64,000 nucleotides of DNA, taken from positions 493,501-557,500 of the forward strand of contig CAWZYM010000396.1 of NCBI GenBank assembly GCA_963966185.1, given 5' to 3'. Numbering within the stretch: the stretch's first letter is position 1; each line of letters opens with the position of its first letter. The notes below the pieces were generated by a model. The model was not told where the DNA came from, did not search any database, and saw only the letters and a program-made list of their open reading frames with translations. This DNA is from Rhabditoides inermis (taxonomy: Eukaryota; Nematoda; Chromadorea; Rhabditida; Rhabditidae). The position numbers and the translations under genes are program-made. Below, piece by piece: positions 23,018 through 33,569 of this stretch.

Positions 23018-24342
23018 CTGAACATGCAAATGAGTAAAGAAAACGAAACAAAGAAGATGAAACATAGCGGCGACACACTTGGCAGATCGAATAACCGTTT
23101 GACGGAGGGTATCGACTGAGTGCGTAGAAAAACGTGTAGCGGGAATATTTGTGAAAAGAAGTGGAGAGGCTGGCACTTCAACTCCTATTCACTGTAGAAC
23201 AAACACACTCCGCAGTCGCCTATCAGCAGAAACATCATTAGCGATATCAGTGGCAGACAAATGCAGAACACAAACACAACAGGAGTCAGTGAGTAAGCAG
23301 TAAACTGCTATGAACCAGGGGGACGCACGCGCGGGAATCTCGACAAAACCTCCTCTCGCGCACTCTTGGAGAGGGGCGAGTGGAGAGAGAGAGAGAGAGA
23401 GAGAGAGAGATGTGAAGTGGAAGGGCACTCCAGCCTCACGCCACCCATTCATGGACCGGCACCTCTCGGAACGGCCATCGAAGGCCATCGAGAAAGGGCT
23501 ACATGACAAGGTGAGCACATTTGCATATGCGCACCCGCACACTCAACTATTCGCCCCTCCTTCACACATGCCCTCAGGCCGTCCTCACACCCCGTGTATG
23601 CATATTTCAGAAGGGTCCGCGCACACTCTCCCCTCCTCACTCTCTCACTCTCTGCCCCTCACTCATCCGATAATATCTCCTAACATAGTCATGAATGGGG
23701 TGTTTGACGCGTATCTCACTTCCACATCGCGTCTCGAATGCGCGGCTCGAACAAAGACACAGCAACACTCGACGGCTCATTTGCATAACATCACATTACT
23801 CCAATCATATGCGAGACGAACGCGCAATATCAATAGCAGCAACTGTGAAAAGGTCTTTGAAAACCACCGCGCGCCATTAATTAATGCAGAAGTAAGTGAA
23901 AAGAGAGTGAGTGTGAAAGTCAAAATCCCAGAGGAGAGAGAGAGGAAAATGAAAAACGGAGAGTGCGCGGCAATTATAGTGATGGCGGGGCTGATCTGGG
24001 ATTTTCTGAGAGGGGGAGGAAAGAGAGAGAGAGAAGCGGTCTTTCCTCTCCTCCCATATGTCATACCGACCACATCATCCCTCGTAACGTATGCAAATAG
24101 GGAGGTGTTGAATTTCGCCCTCTCTAAACGCCCTTTGATTCGAGCGAGGGCGCCTCTTGGTTTGCACAAACACAGCACGAATCAAATCAAGCCACCTATT
24201 ATACTAATTAGCAGGTGCGGGAAAATGAGCGCGAAATGGAACAACGTCTAGAAGGAAGAGGAGAGAGAGAGAGGGGGGGGGGAGAGAGAGAGAGAGAGAG
24301 AGATACAGATAGAGACATACAGAGAGAGACATACAGAGAGAC

Positions 24343-24388
<46 letters not shown>

Positions 24389-24776
24389 AGAGACAGAGAG
24401 AGACAGAGAGAGAGACAGAGAGACAGAGACAGAGACAGAGAGGGAGAGAGAGAGGGGGGGATGCGTCGTCCGGACGTGTGGCTGTTTCCTGCGCTGTTTC
24501 CGGCCCTCCATTCATGCGTCGATTTTTGCGCAATCCATTCAATCATATACCATTCAATGCAAATAGAGAGAAGGAGAGGAAACGAGACAGATCGGACACA
24601 TCATCCATCAATATCGACACATGCAAGCAGGGTCAGGAAAGGCGACAATGCCACAGACTCCCCCTCTCTCTCCCTCCCTCCCTCTCTCTCCTTCAGAAAT
24701 GCTCACTCGGCCGCGTAATGAACGTAGAGAACGGCTGGCACACCGATTTTGGTTTTCGCCCCCGGGCGATGCAAAT
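22081..24776. promoter_or_regulatory. cluster of ATTTGCAT octamers
   Basis: Exact ATTTGCAT/ATGCAAAT octamers at 22,081, 23,024, 23,519, 23,779, 24,091, 24,557 and 24,769. The octamer is the classical POU-homeodomain site. Five of the seven lie upstream of the laminin-G gene start at 23,017. ATGCTAAT-type variants follow near 25,536 and 26,021. A regulatory role is inference. Confidence 0.45.
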
Positions 24777-26270
24777 GCCAAAACAGCACGCGATTCGCGC
24801 AAGCAAGAAGGCGGATGGAGAGAGAGAAGGAGGGAGGGAATGCTAGTGGCTGTTTACAGGCAGAGCAGACTGTGCACTCTTGGAAAGCGCACCGCGGGTT
24901 GCAATAAAGACATAAAAATGATGGCTGCGGCAGTTTCGAGAGCCGTGTTTACAGTGCCCTTTGAAGGGATGAAAGAACGGAGCGACAGAGAGAGAGACAG
25001 CAACTCCCTCTTCTGCCTATGAATCACAGGAAGTGGATTGATTATCGAATCGGCTGGAAGAAGAAGAGAAGAGCCGTCTCTTCATAATAGTGGAATGGGC
25101 AATGATCAGAGGCCCCGCCCTCTTTTGGAAGACACGCGATCTCTGACTCAGCAAGCCCCATTCACAAGTGCCGACCACTTCACACTATATCGTATTTCAC
25201 AGAAATGAAAACACACACACACACACACACATCTTCATTTCGAAAGATTTTGCGTAATCGAATTAGTGCGGCATAGATCATCAATTGGGGACCACCAACG
25301 GTGTCGTTTTGAAGCCACAGTGACAAGTAAGGGATGGAGGGTGGCGGGAAGACGGATTACCCCTCGTATAAATATGCTTGACATTACAAGCCAGCTGCAA
25401 CTACATGAGAGGGGGATTCCATGCTCATTACACATGCACAATTCGAACCACACGAGAACGAGAGGGAGAGGAGAGAGGGACTCGTGCGTAGAGAGTAGTA
25501 ACCAGTTTACAACTCTGCATAATGCGCCTATGCTAATGAGTCAAGCGGCGGGAGTGAGCTGTGAGCAGGCGGCGCGCCAGATTTGTTTTGTTTCACGATG
25601 CCTTGTGTGGGAGAGAAAAGGTCACACTGTACACACACAAACAGATATATTGAATTAGAGGTGCGAGTGGCGCGATGGAACAAACATGGATGGACGAGTG
25701 AGGGAAGAGGGAGGGAGGGAAAGAGAGGGGAGAAGAGACCATGCGTCGACTGTCAGTATCACACCTTGATCAAACGACGCTGCGTCATGGCCAGAGCGAG
25801 GCGAGAGAGCGCGCGCAGTCGAGAGACGCAGAGTGGATATTGAGCTGTCACTTTGCATACAATCAAACCACCTCCTTTCAACGTGCGCGAGGCGAGAATT
25901 GCACACAGCGAGAGTCGAAGGGAATTAATATCATAATCACGAAAGGCTGCTGGCAATTGGGGACATCTCAGGTCCTCTCTCTCACCTGGGAGGAGAGCGA
26001 AGGCCACAGGTGCGAAACGCATTAGCATACCAACACATAACTTGTCCCCCCGTTAATCGAAACACGAGTGTGTACCCACTGCCCAGCAAGTACTATGCAA
26101 GATGGAAGCGCACGGTCGAAGCCGGAAGCGCAGAGAACGACAAGGGACGGTGGCAGCTCCAGTGGGAGGAGAGGCCAGATGCTCTCGATTGGAGCCGATG
26201 GAGCGTAAGAAAGAGGGAGTCGTTAGGTCCCGCGACGGTCCCCAACCAGTATTGAGGTAAGAGGGTAGGG
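23030..26270. other. upstream intergenic region, no supported gene
   Basis: Apart from the octamers it contains GA and GGGGG tracts (24,260-24,460), a compound GATACA/GACATAC repeat (24,301-24,355) and a CA run (25,210-25,230). The long open frames here are low-complexity shadows. No exon structure with a known domain was found. Confidence 0.45.
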
Positions 26271-26544
26271 AGCTTTGATGGCACTGCAGACAACGTTGCA
26301 GTCTGTGTGGAGACGGGCGGAGGCGAGCCAATGGGCACGCAGTCAGCGTTCGGTTGACCCACAACCGACATCGATTGATACCCGAACCCAGATCAATACA
26401 TTTCAGGCGGTTTTGTGTGCGGCAGAGGGAGCCGAGGAGACCAGAAGGAGCGAGAAGCAGTCGGCTTCAGATCGCGAGCAGGGTCGGACACTTTGTGGAG
26501 CCAGAAGAGGCGGGAGAACAAGGTGACACACACACATTACCGGT

Positions 26545-28830
26545 ATGCTTGATCTTAAGAAATCGCGTTTTGCTTCTATAAGCGCCGAGATATTAAATGT
26601 ATTAGTTTGGTGCGAAACTGTCGAGGGACTAACTCAACGCAGCAACCACGGTGGATTGAGGAATGTCGCTTCTGGACAAGGACTGGAAGCAAGAGGGCAT
26701 ACTCGACAGAGACTGGGATATCGCCATTCTTCCGAGGTACTTCGAGTGGTATGGGACGCTCGCGGAACCTGGAGCGGCTCGAACCGCACCGTGGAATGGG
26801 GATTAGAATCCACATCAGATCCGTCGGCAAAAGATGCAAATTCAGTGTCACCGTGATTTTTCTGCAGGAGAATCGGTTAGTTGCTGAGGAGGAAACTCGA
26901 TGGAGCAACACCAGACTGGAATATTTGATTATCAACCCGCGATGTAGACGTGTTTAATCTAGGGGGGCCTCCTGATTACTACACAGGTACCGGTGCAACA
27001 CGGCAGGCGACGCGCAGTCGGAAGAGAACAACCGGCTGAAGAAGGAAGAGGAGAGCAGATGGCGGCCGAGATTTGGGGTCGTGAGCAGCTGCTACGACAG
27101 GAGGGCGAGAAGGGCAGCCACACCAACGACGAGCTGAAGAAGTGCAGGCGGGAGGAGAACGCACTGGCGAGAGCAGAGCGCACTGGCAAGAGGGAGCGCG
27201 AGACGTGCTCAAGGACCAGTTGGCAACGGAAAGCCGTCTGCACATACCGGCGAGAAGCTGAAGAAGGGCAGGCGAGAGCAGACCGCACTGGCCAAGAAGG
27301 AGGCGAGAACCGTGCTCAAAGACAAGTTGAAGACGGATGACCGTCTGCACACGCCAAGCAGCCAAGGTGAGATCGATGTATTGATTTCATGAATTTATCT
27401 CAGATGCTGAAAACGACCGGAGACTACCCTGGAACTAGTGAAAGGATTGCGGCAGAAGACCGCGAGAGACATGTACGGGCTGGCGACGGAGCCGACAGCG
27501 AGCAGGCCACCAAGTTCGGCAAGGCAGACAAGCTGAAGAACACCGAGAGGGCGAAGAAGATCGCTAGAACCGAGTACAACGGCGCCGACACGCGATGTGT
27601 GGACGAGCAGAAGGCCGGAAATCGACCGGAAGGAACCCTGAAGAGGTATGATAACCATGTTTTGTAAATGGTATCATTCATTGATGTTCTGTAGATACTT
27701 CAGAGTAGTTTGGAATGAAATGTAATAACTTGGTAATCCGATTATGTGAGTAAGCAATTACTCTAATTGCGCGGAGGGCCGGTCAGCGCGACGCGGTTTA
27801 GCCGCGGATATTCCACACTGACGAGACATGGCTACTATTCCACCGACGACGGGTGTGACGGAACCACACCGACGACGGGTGCTGGCGGGACGAGACTGAC
27901 GGGGATACCACCTGGTTTGTGATCAAAATATTTTTTTCCCAAGCACGCTGTGAGGAGTGAGGGGCAACACACTTCGCTCACCGGGAGACTCCCCCGCCAA
28001 TCTACCCGATGAAGTTCAAGGAGTCCAAGGACAAGAAGCAGATCGAGAAGAAGTATCGAGGTATGGGTCGCTACATGCGAATACTGTGGGTGGAGATCGC
28101 GTTTTACGCAATCTCATTTTTCGAGGACTTTGCTCAACTTGGACTTGTTTTGAGGACTTTTTGAGGTAGTTGGAATCAGGTGGGAAGCCACAGAAGATGT
28201 CGCAAAATACTGCGAAGTCTTTTCGAATGCCGAAGGGCTGAAGACTTGTTGTGATGACTCTAGACATAGAAGTAGACAATGTCGAGTAGTGTTGAAGATT
28301 TTTTTTCCGAGTAGTGGCAGATAGTTAGAAACCCAGTTGGAGGTTTGCAGTTTTCTAGAAAATTTTGGCGTCCACACCGACGATCGAGAGTTGCCTCTCG
28401 ATCTGTTGTCGCATTCGGAAAATACGCACTAATTTTGATGGCTCAAAATTTTGGTAGTGCGAATTTGCACTCATGATTGGACGCTACTTTCAGATCGTGA
28501 ATTTTGAGGAGCAGCCGCTGTGGGACAACACTGCCGGTAAGGGCATGGCCTACGAACAAGTGCAGCTTCAACAAGCAGCGGGCCGGACCGTCCGCGAGCC
28601 TATGAGGAGCCTTCGGAGACTTCGACAGGGTGAGTCGGGAGGAAGTGCGCTCATCGATTTCAGGTCGTGAGCATCAACACTAACGGACTCGCTGGATGAG
28701 GAGCAGCGACAAATGGAAGACCGTCTGTCAGAATATCAAAGTGAAGGGCCACTACGCCGGCAAGCTGGAGGAGATGGGAGACATCTTCGAGAAGGTCGAC
28801 AACGAGCCCGTGTGCTGGGATGACCAGTGA
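26545..28830 (+). pseudogene. decayed exon-like blocks, family not recognised
   Basis: Several plus-strand blocks look like exons but are separated by stops and frame changes. One, near 26,665-26,810, reads LLDKDWKQEGILDRDWD and on to ILPRYFEWYG. Two similar Lys/Glu-rich copies lie at 27,130-27,240 and 27,250-27,366 (ELKKCRREENALAR; KLKKGRREQTALAKKEART, each followed by VLKDxL and a DRLH/SRLH motif), the second ending at a GTGAG donor. Others are at 27,390-27,660, near 28,010-28,060 (KESKDKKQIEKKYRG), 28,490-28,628 (EEQPLWDNTAGKGMAYEQ) and 28,705-28,830 (KWKTVCQNIKVKGHYAGK). They could be a broken coiled-coil protein gene or the 5' part of the adjacent gypsy-type element. I assign no function. 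Confidence 0.3.
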
Positions 28831-29092
28831 GGATCAGAAGAGAGGGCTGGGCCACCGAGCGCCACCTCTATTGTGAGTGAGGAGCATTTCACTCTATGTT
28901 GTGTATAGCATTGTACTTGTTTTGTGTACTCGTTAGACAGCAGTAGAATTATTGTATTGAGGACTGAGATCCAGATCTGGCTTTTCTTTTCTTTTGCTAC
29001 GAGTCTTTGAAGAGCATTACTGCTCCGATGTACGGTTACGGTAGTATGCCGATTACAGTAAGAGCCCCTACTATAACATTTGAGTTATCCAG

Positions 29093-30051
29093 TTGGCACT
29101 AGGCCCAGTTAGCAGTGGTAGTACGCCGCTTGTTTTGATTGTTGATAGTAAAATGCCCCAGCACTTTGCAGTATCATGTCTGAGTAGGCAGGACATTTCA
29201 AGTAGACCAAAGTTGGCACAAAATAATTGGGTATTTCGCAAGGTTGAGCCGATACAGTCTGCTCGGCGTGATCAGTTGGCCGCAGCAGAAAGGTGCCGAG
29301 TTCCTTTCGGACCTACACTCTGTGAATACTCTACAGACTTCTACCAGCTGTCGTGCCCAGAAGGAGCACAGGAGCAGCAAGGGGGGAGCGCCCCAAAGAC
29401 GCAGACGATGAGACCGGACGGCAAGAAGACGCCAGGAATCGGTGGGGACGCCCAGAAGACGACACTGGTTGAGGAGGTGTGGTCGTTGCCACCCACTCGG
29501 GATAATCGCGCCGAGAAAACAGTGAGCCGGCGTGAGAAGGCGATCAATATGCTGATTGCTGCAGAAGGGGGCGCCCCGAAGACGACAAGAGACGAAGCGA
29601 AGGATGACTATTTCCTTCCCGATCTCGTCAACAGTATATTTTCCGAGGATGAGAAGCAGAAGGTCTACGATTCATTCTACGAGTATAGAGACGTGATGTC
29701 GAGATCGTTTTATGATCTCGGGTGCTATGAAGCGGACCTGATCGAGATTGAGACGACGACGGAGGTTTGCAACTACAAGCCGAGAAGCGTCAGATTCCCA
29801 CATAAGTGTCAGGGGGAGATCGAAGACCACATCGAGGAGATAACGGTGACCGGGCGGATAGAGCCGACGACGCAGACGGACTGGATGCACAACCTTGTTC
29901 CAGTGTCGAAGAAGGATGGGACGACACGTCTCTGCACTGACTTTAGGAATTTAAATAAGATCACTATCCCGCAGCACCATGAGTTGCCGCGATTGGACGA
30001 TGTTCTGCACAGGGTGGCTGGACACAGGTACTACTCTAGTTTCGATCTCGC
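29093..30051 (+). mobile_element. Ty3/gypsy-type polymerase fragment
   Basis: The open frame has no ATG at its edge. It shows an unrecognised N-terminal part and then a Ty3/gypsy reverse transcriptase N-terminus: VPVSKKDGTTRLCTDFRNLN, the IPQHHELPRLDDVL helix, then HRYYSSFDLAS, just before the first catalytic Asp region (F-D-L). It is cut there by the tandem repeat that starts at 30,055. Protease, the YVDD box, RNase H, integrase and LTRs are not present, so it is a dead fragment. The region between 28,880 and 29,093 shows nothing recognisable. Confidence 0.8.
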
Positions 30052-30054
30052 TTC

Positions 30055-30375
30055 TTTGACTACCACTCTGCTGTTGCAAGTGGTAGTCAAAGTGGTAGTG
30101 GTAGTTGGCATGCGGAGAAGCATGTCGCATGCAAATCTCGACTGATAAGCAATCAGATACGATCAGCAACAAATGTCTCGTCCCTCCTGCATCCAATATT
30201 CACACCCCTTTCTCTCTCTCTCTCTCTCTCGCCCCTCTGCTGTTGCAAGTGGTAGTCAAAGTGGTAGCGGTAGTTGGCATGCGGAGAATCATGTCGAATG
30301 CAAATCTCGACTGATAAGCAATCATATACGATCAGCATCAAGTGTCTCGTCCCTCCTGCATCCAATATTCACACC

Positions 30376-30423
<48 letters not shown>

Positions 30424-30566
30424 CCCTCTGCTGTTGCAAGTGGTAGTCAAAGTGGTAGTGGTAGTTGGCATGCGGAGAATCATGTCGCATGCAAATCTCG
30501 ACTGATAAGCAATCAGAAACGATCAGCAGCAAGTGTCTCGTCCCTCCTGCATCCAATATTCACACC

Positions 30567-30612
<46 letters not shown>

Positions 30613-30819
30613 CCCTCTGCTGTTGCAAGTGGTAGTCAAAGTGGTAGCGGTAGTTGGCATGCGGAGAATCATGTCGAATGCAAATTTCGACTGATTAGCA
30701 ATCAGAAACGATCAGCATCAAGTGTCTCGTCCCTCCTGCATCCAATATTCACACCCCTTTCTCTCTCTCTCTCTCTCTGTATGTCTCTCTGTATGTCTCT
30801 CTCTGTATGTCTCTATCTG

Positions 30820-30855
<36 letters not shown>

Positions 30856-30930
30856 CCCTCTGCTGTTGCAAGTGGTAGTCAAAGTGGTAGTGGTAGTTGG
30901 CATGAGGAGAAGCATGTCGAAAGATTAGAT
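30055..30930 (+). repeat. five-copy tandem repeat with CT tracts
   Basis: Units start near 30,067, 30,234, 30,424, 30,614 and 30,857 with CTGCTGTTGCAAGTGGTAG. They contain GGCATGCGGAGAA, GCATGCAAAT or GAATGCAAAT, and TCCCTCCTGCATCC, and end in a CT run of variable length (about 20-60 bases). Unit length varies from 167 to about 243 because of the CT run. The open frames across it are artefacts of the repeat. The last copy diverges after AGCATGTCGAAAG. Confidence 0.9.
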
Positions 30931-31022
30931 GGCGCTTTCATCTTGAGAATCGAACGCCATCATTGGTATCACACATTCCGGTACTGTAGTTTGAATACGA
31001 TGAGTGAGAGAGATCGTCGAGA

Positions 31023-31068
<46 letters not shown>

Positions 31069-31640
31069 AAGAGAAAGAGATAGCAGAGTGAAGGTGGCCT
31101 CTCACTCCCTCTCACTCTTTCTCACTAACTCTCTCGATCTCGCTCTCTTCTTGTCTCTTTGCTTGTCTATTTTAGTCAGCGTTGATCGGTTATCGATTGA
31201 GGGCGGAGTGCTTGGTTTCACCGCGCATACGCCAACTTTTGAACAATGAAAGGCCACCACGAAAATGAATTTCAATTAGATTATTGTGTGTGGACAAACA
31301 CTTATTTGAAGAACTAACAACACCATATCCTGCTTCCGCTTCTTCGACTTTTGTTCAACTCTTCTCTCTCTCTCTCATCAAAATTGGATATAGTGTGGAT
31401 CAGGGCGATTTTCATGGTGAGTGAGTGAAACAAAAACGGCAGTGTTTTTTTCATGGTTTTCATACGCTCAAAAATCAAGAATTGTGGAAGTGAGAAGGAG
31501 AGAGATTCGCAATGTCACTAAAAAATAAATGAAACGCGGTAACAATATACCACTGTCCACCAAATTATTATTTATTTGCTACCGCTGATTGTCTTTTAGC
31601 GAACGTGTTGTTCTTGTGTGATGCATACACAACAAAACAA
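30931..31640. other. intergenic with GA/CT tracts
   Basis: GA run (31,028-31,080) and CT-rich sequence, then AT-rich sequence. No gene or domain seen. Confidence 0.45.
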
Positions 31641-31713
31641 CTGAACGCAGACCGGATTCGAACTCGGGAAACAAGATTGCAACGCAAACGTGCTATCCAC
31701 TACACCACACCGC
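31641..31713 (-). repeat. tRNA-like relic
   Basis: Reverse complement has a good A box (TGGTGTAGTGGATAGCAC, with a full D stem GTGT/GCAC) and a good B box (GAGTTCGAATCC). The anticodon stem and T stem do not fold, so it is a pseudogene or SINE head, not a working tRNA. Confidence 0.45.
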
Positions 31714-31827
31714 TCTTGCAGGCAATGTCAAATGAGATGGTGGCGGTCCGGGGAATCGCCGATTGCACTCAAGAGGCCAGTCCGCGATCGTCGAGACGTT
31801 ACGGAATCAGGAGCTTGCAATTTCAGC

Positions 31828-31900
31828 GCACTCATAGCTCAGCAGGTAGCGTGTTCGGCTGGCAATCGCACGATCGTGGGTTCGATTCCGCTCTTGAGCA
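31828..31900 (+). repeat. tRNA-Ala(GGC)-like relic
   Basis: Exactly 73 bases with T8, A14, G18-G19, A21, T33 and a TTCGATT T loop in canonical positions. The loop CTGGCAA gives anticodon GGC. The acceptor and T stems have several mismatches, so function is unlikely. It points away from the relic 115 bases to its left. Confidence 0.5.
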
Positions 31901-32405
31901 GATTGTTGTGTTGACCCATGTTCAGTTGTGGCAGGCTGTGGCAGAAGTCGCCACTGTGCCTTTAACAGCAAACTCATTGTGGGTGCCCCAGCAGTACCCA
32001 CAAGGGCACATTTGGAAGTTGGAGGTGTCTCAGAAGGTCTTTGTAGTGAGTTATATAAACGAATATCGTAACGATGAATCGCCGATTTTTCGATAACACA
32101 AGATTCCGGAGAAGAGGGCGAGAATTAAGTAGAACATGAAGTATTGAAGATGTAGGAAGTAGGAACGGAATTGATGGGATCAGAATAAGAGTGAAACTCA
32201 CTATCTCAAGGTGATATAGACGTTGCTAGGAGCAATGTCTGCTAGGCATGCCGTGGGCACGGCTCACTCGCAAGATCCCTCACAAGGCGTCTACTTGATC
32301 CCATTTAGATTTGCCTGAGGTCGTTGTACTTTGGCTTGTGGCACTTGGGCGCCCTGTCACATACACTCTGTGTCGATCCTTTCTTTCAGTCGCGTCTTCG
32401 CAACA

Positions 32406-33226
32406 ATGCTCGATCTTCTACCGAATGAGCTTCTTCTTCACGTTGTTAAACACCTTTCCTTTAAGGTGAGTAATCAGTGAACGTACGTACGGTGATATGA
32501 TAATTTGATAATCAGGATCTGCTGAGCTTGCGCCGTGTGAGCTCCTTCTACAATAGATTCATATGGGTCTACCAGAAACATCTTCCCACTCAATACGTCA
32601 CCTTTGAAGTGGAGGAAGAGGAAGAGGTATGTATGTGAAATACTCAGCAGTAAAAAAACATCATTATTCATTTAGAATGTGGTTTTGTTCGTGATAATTA
32701 TTAATTTTTCGAAAAAACTCCGTTGTCGTTTCTTGAAAGCGGCATGTGAAAGGTCAGTTTTAAATATCTTTTCTATAAAAGTAGAATCGTTACAGTCTTA
32801 TTTGCGATTTTCCCATCTGGCGGCGATTCAACAACGAATATGTACAACTAATTCCTGTCCGAGATGTCACGGACAGCATCGTGTATATAATGAAGGAGCT
32901 GTGCTACAATCCGGCTTTGAAAGGAATATATCTAGTAAGTTCTTTTGCTGTTGCGGAATGCTATCCGAAAAAAAAAACTATTGCGGAGTATACTTAATTG
33001 TTATATTACATAATTTTAGTGTGGCGGCGATGTCTCTGATGTTTTGTGGAAACGTGTAATCCAATTTTTTTATGAATTTGAAGAGTGGAAAATTAATCCC
33101 TACAAGGAGATAGATCCGCGACGATTGGATGAGAGGGAGAGGCGACGATTCAGGTTTTGGAGATGTAAATACGAGCAGTGGGAGAAAGAGCACGCAGAAG
33201 AGCTGGCTCACCTTTCCACTACATAA
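32406..33226 (+). CDS. F-box-like protein
   Basis: Five exons (32406-32465, 32516-32626, 32676-32752, 32796-32934, 33020-33226) join without a frame break into 197 aa. Residues 1-45 fit the F-box: MLDLLPNELLLHVVKHLSFK, then DLLSLRRVSSFYNRFI, the LPxEL..I..(F/L)..D...LR.VS..F/W pattern. F-box proteins bind SKP1 and recruit substrates to SCF ubiquitin ligases; nematodes have hundreds. The rest holds a region ending GIYL and a highly charged C-terminus (DPRRLDERERRRFRFWRC), with no known substrate-binding repeat. AATAAA for this gene lies at about 33,424, inside sequence shared with the repeat module that follows. No partner gene nearby suggests a role. Confidence 0.75.
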
Positions 33227-33569
33227 TGCAATCTGTCCCTTGTTGTTGTTGAATGCTCAGGCCTCCTCTCTTGTTTACAGACTTATGTAGTTGTGAACGT
33301 ATTCTGTGCTATGTGTGAGTGCGATACTGCGGTGTTGGTATGACTGTTACTTGAATGGAACCATTGTTATACTACACGCGTGTTTCCATCCTTTTAATGT
33401 TAATCATAATGTTACGCATAAGTAATAAAGATTTTTTATTGAAGCGTATCACATTGAAAATCACAGCACAACAAATAAGTATCTGAGAACAAAGGCAGTA
33501 ACCGTAATACTCTTGGACACCTTTGCATAGGCGGTATGGGGAGCCTCTCGTTTTGCTCCATCGAGTGAC

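Noticed and set aside
29093..30145. Complete gypsy element
   Set aside because: No LTRs, protease, YVDD, RNase H or integrase; the frame ends in an unrelated tandem repeat.
31828..31900. Functional tRNA-Ala
   Set aside because: Acceptor and T stems have too many mismatches and the GGC anticodon is not normally used for Ala in eukaryotes.
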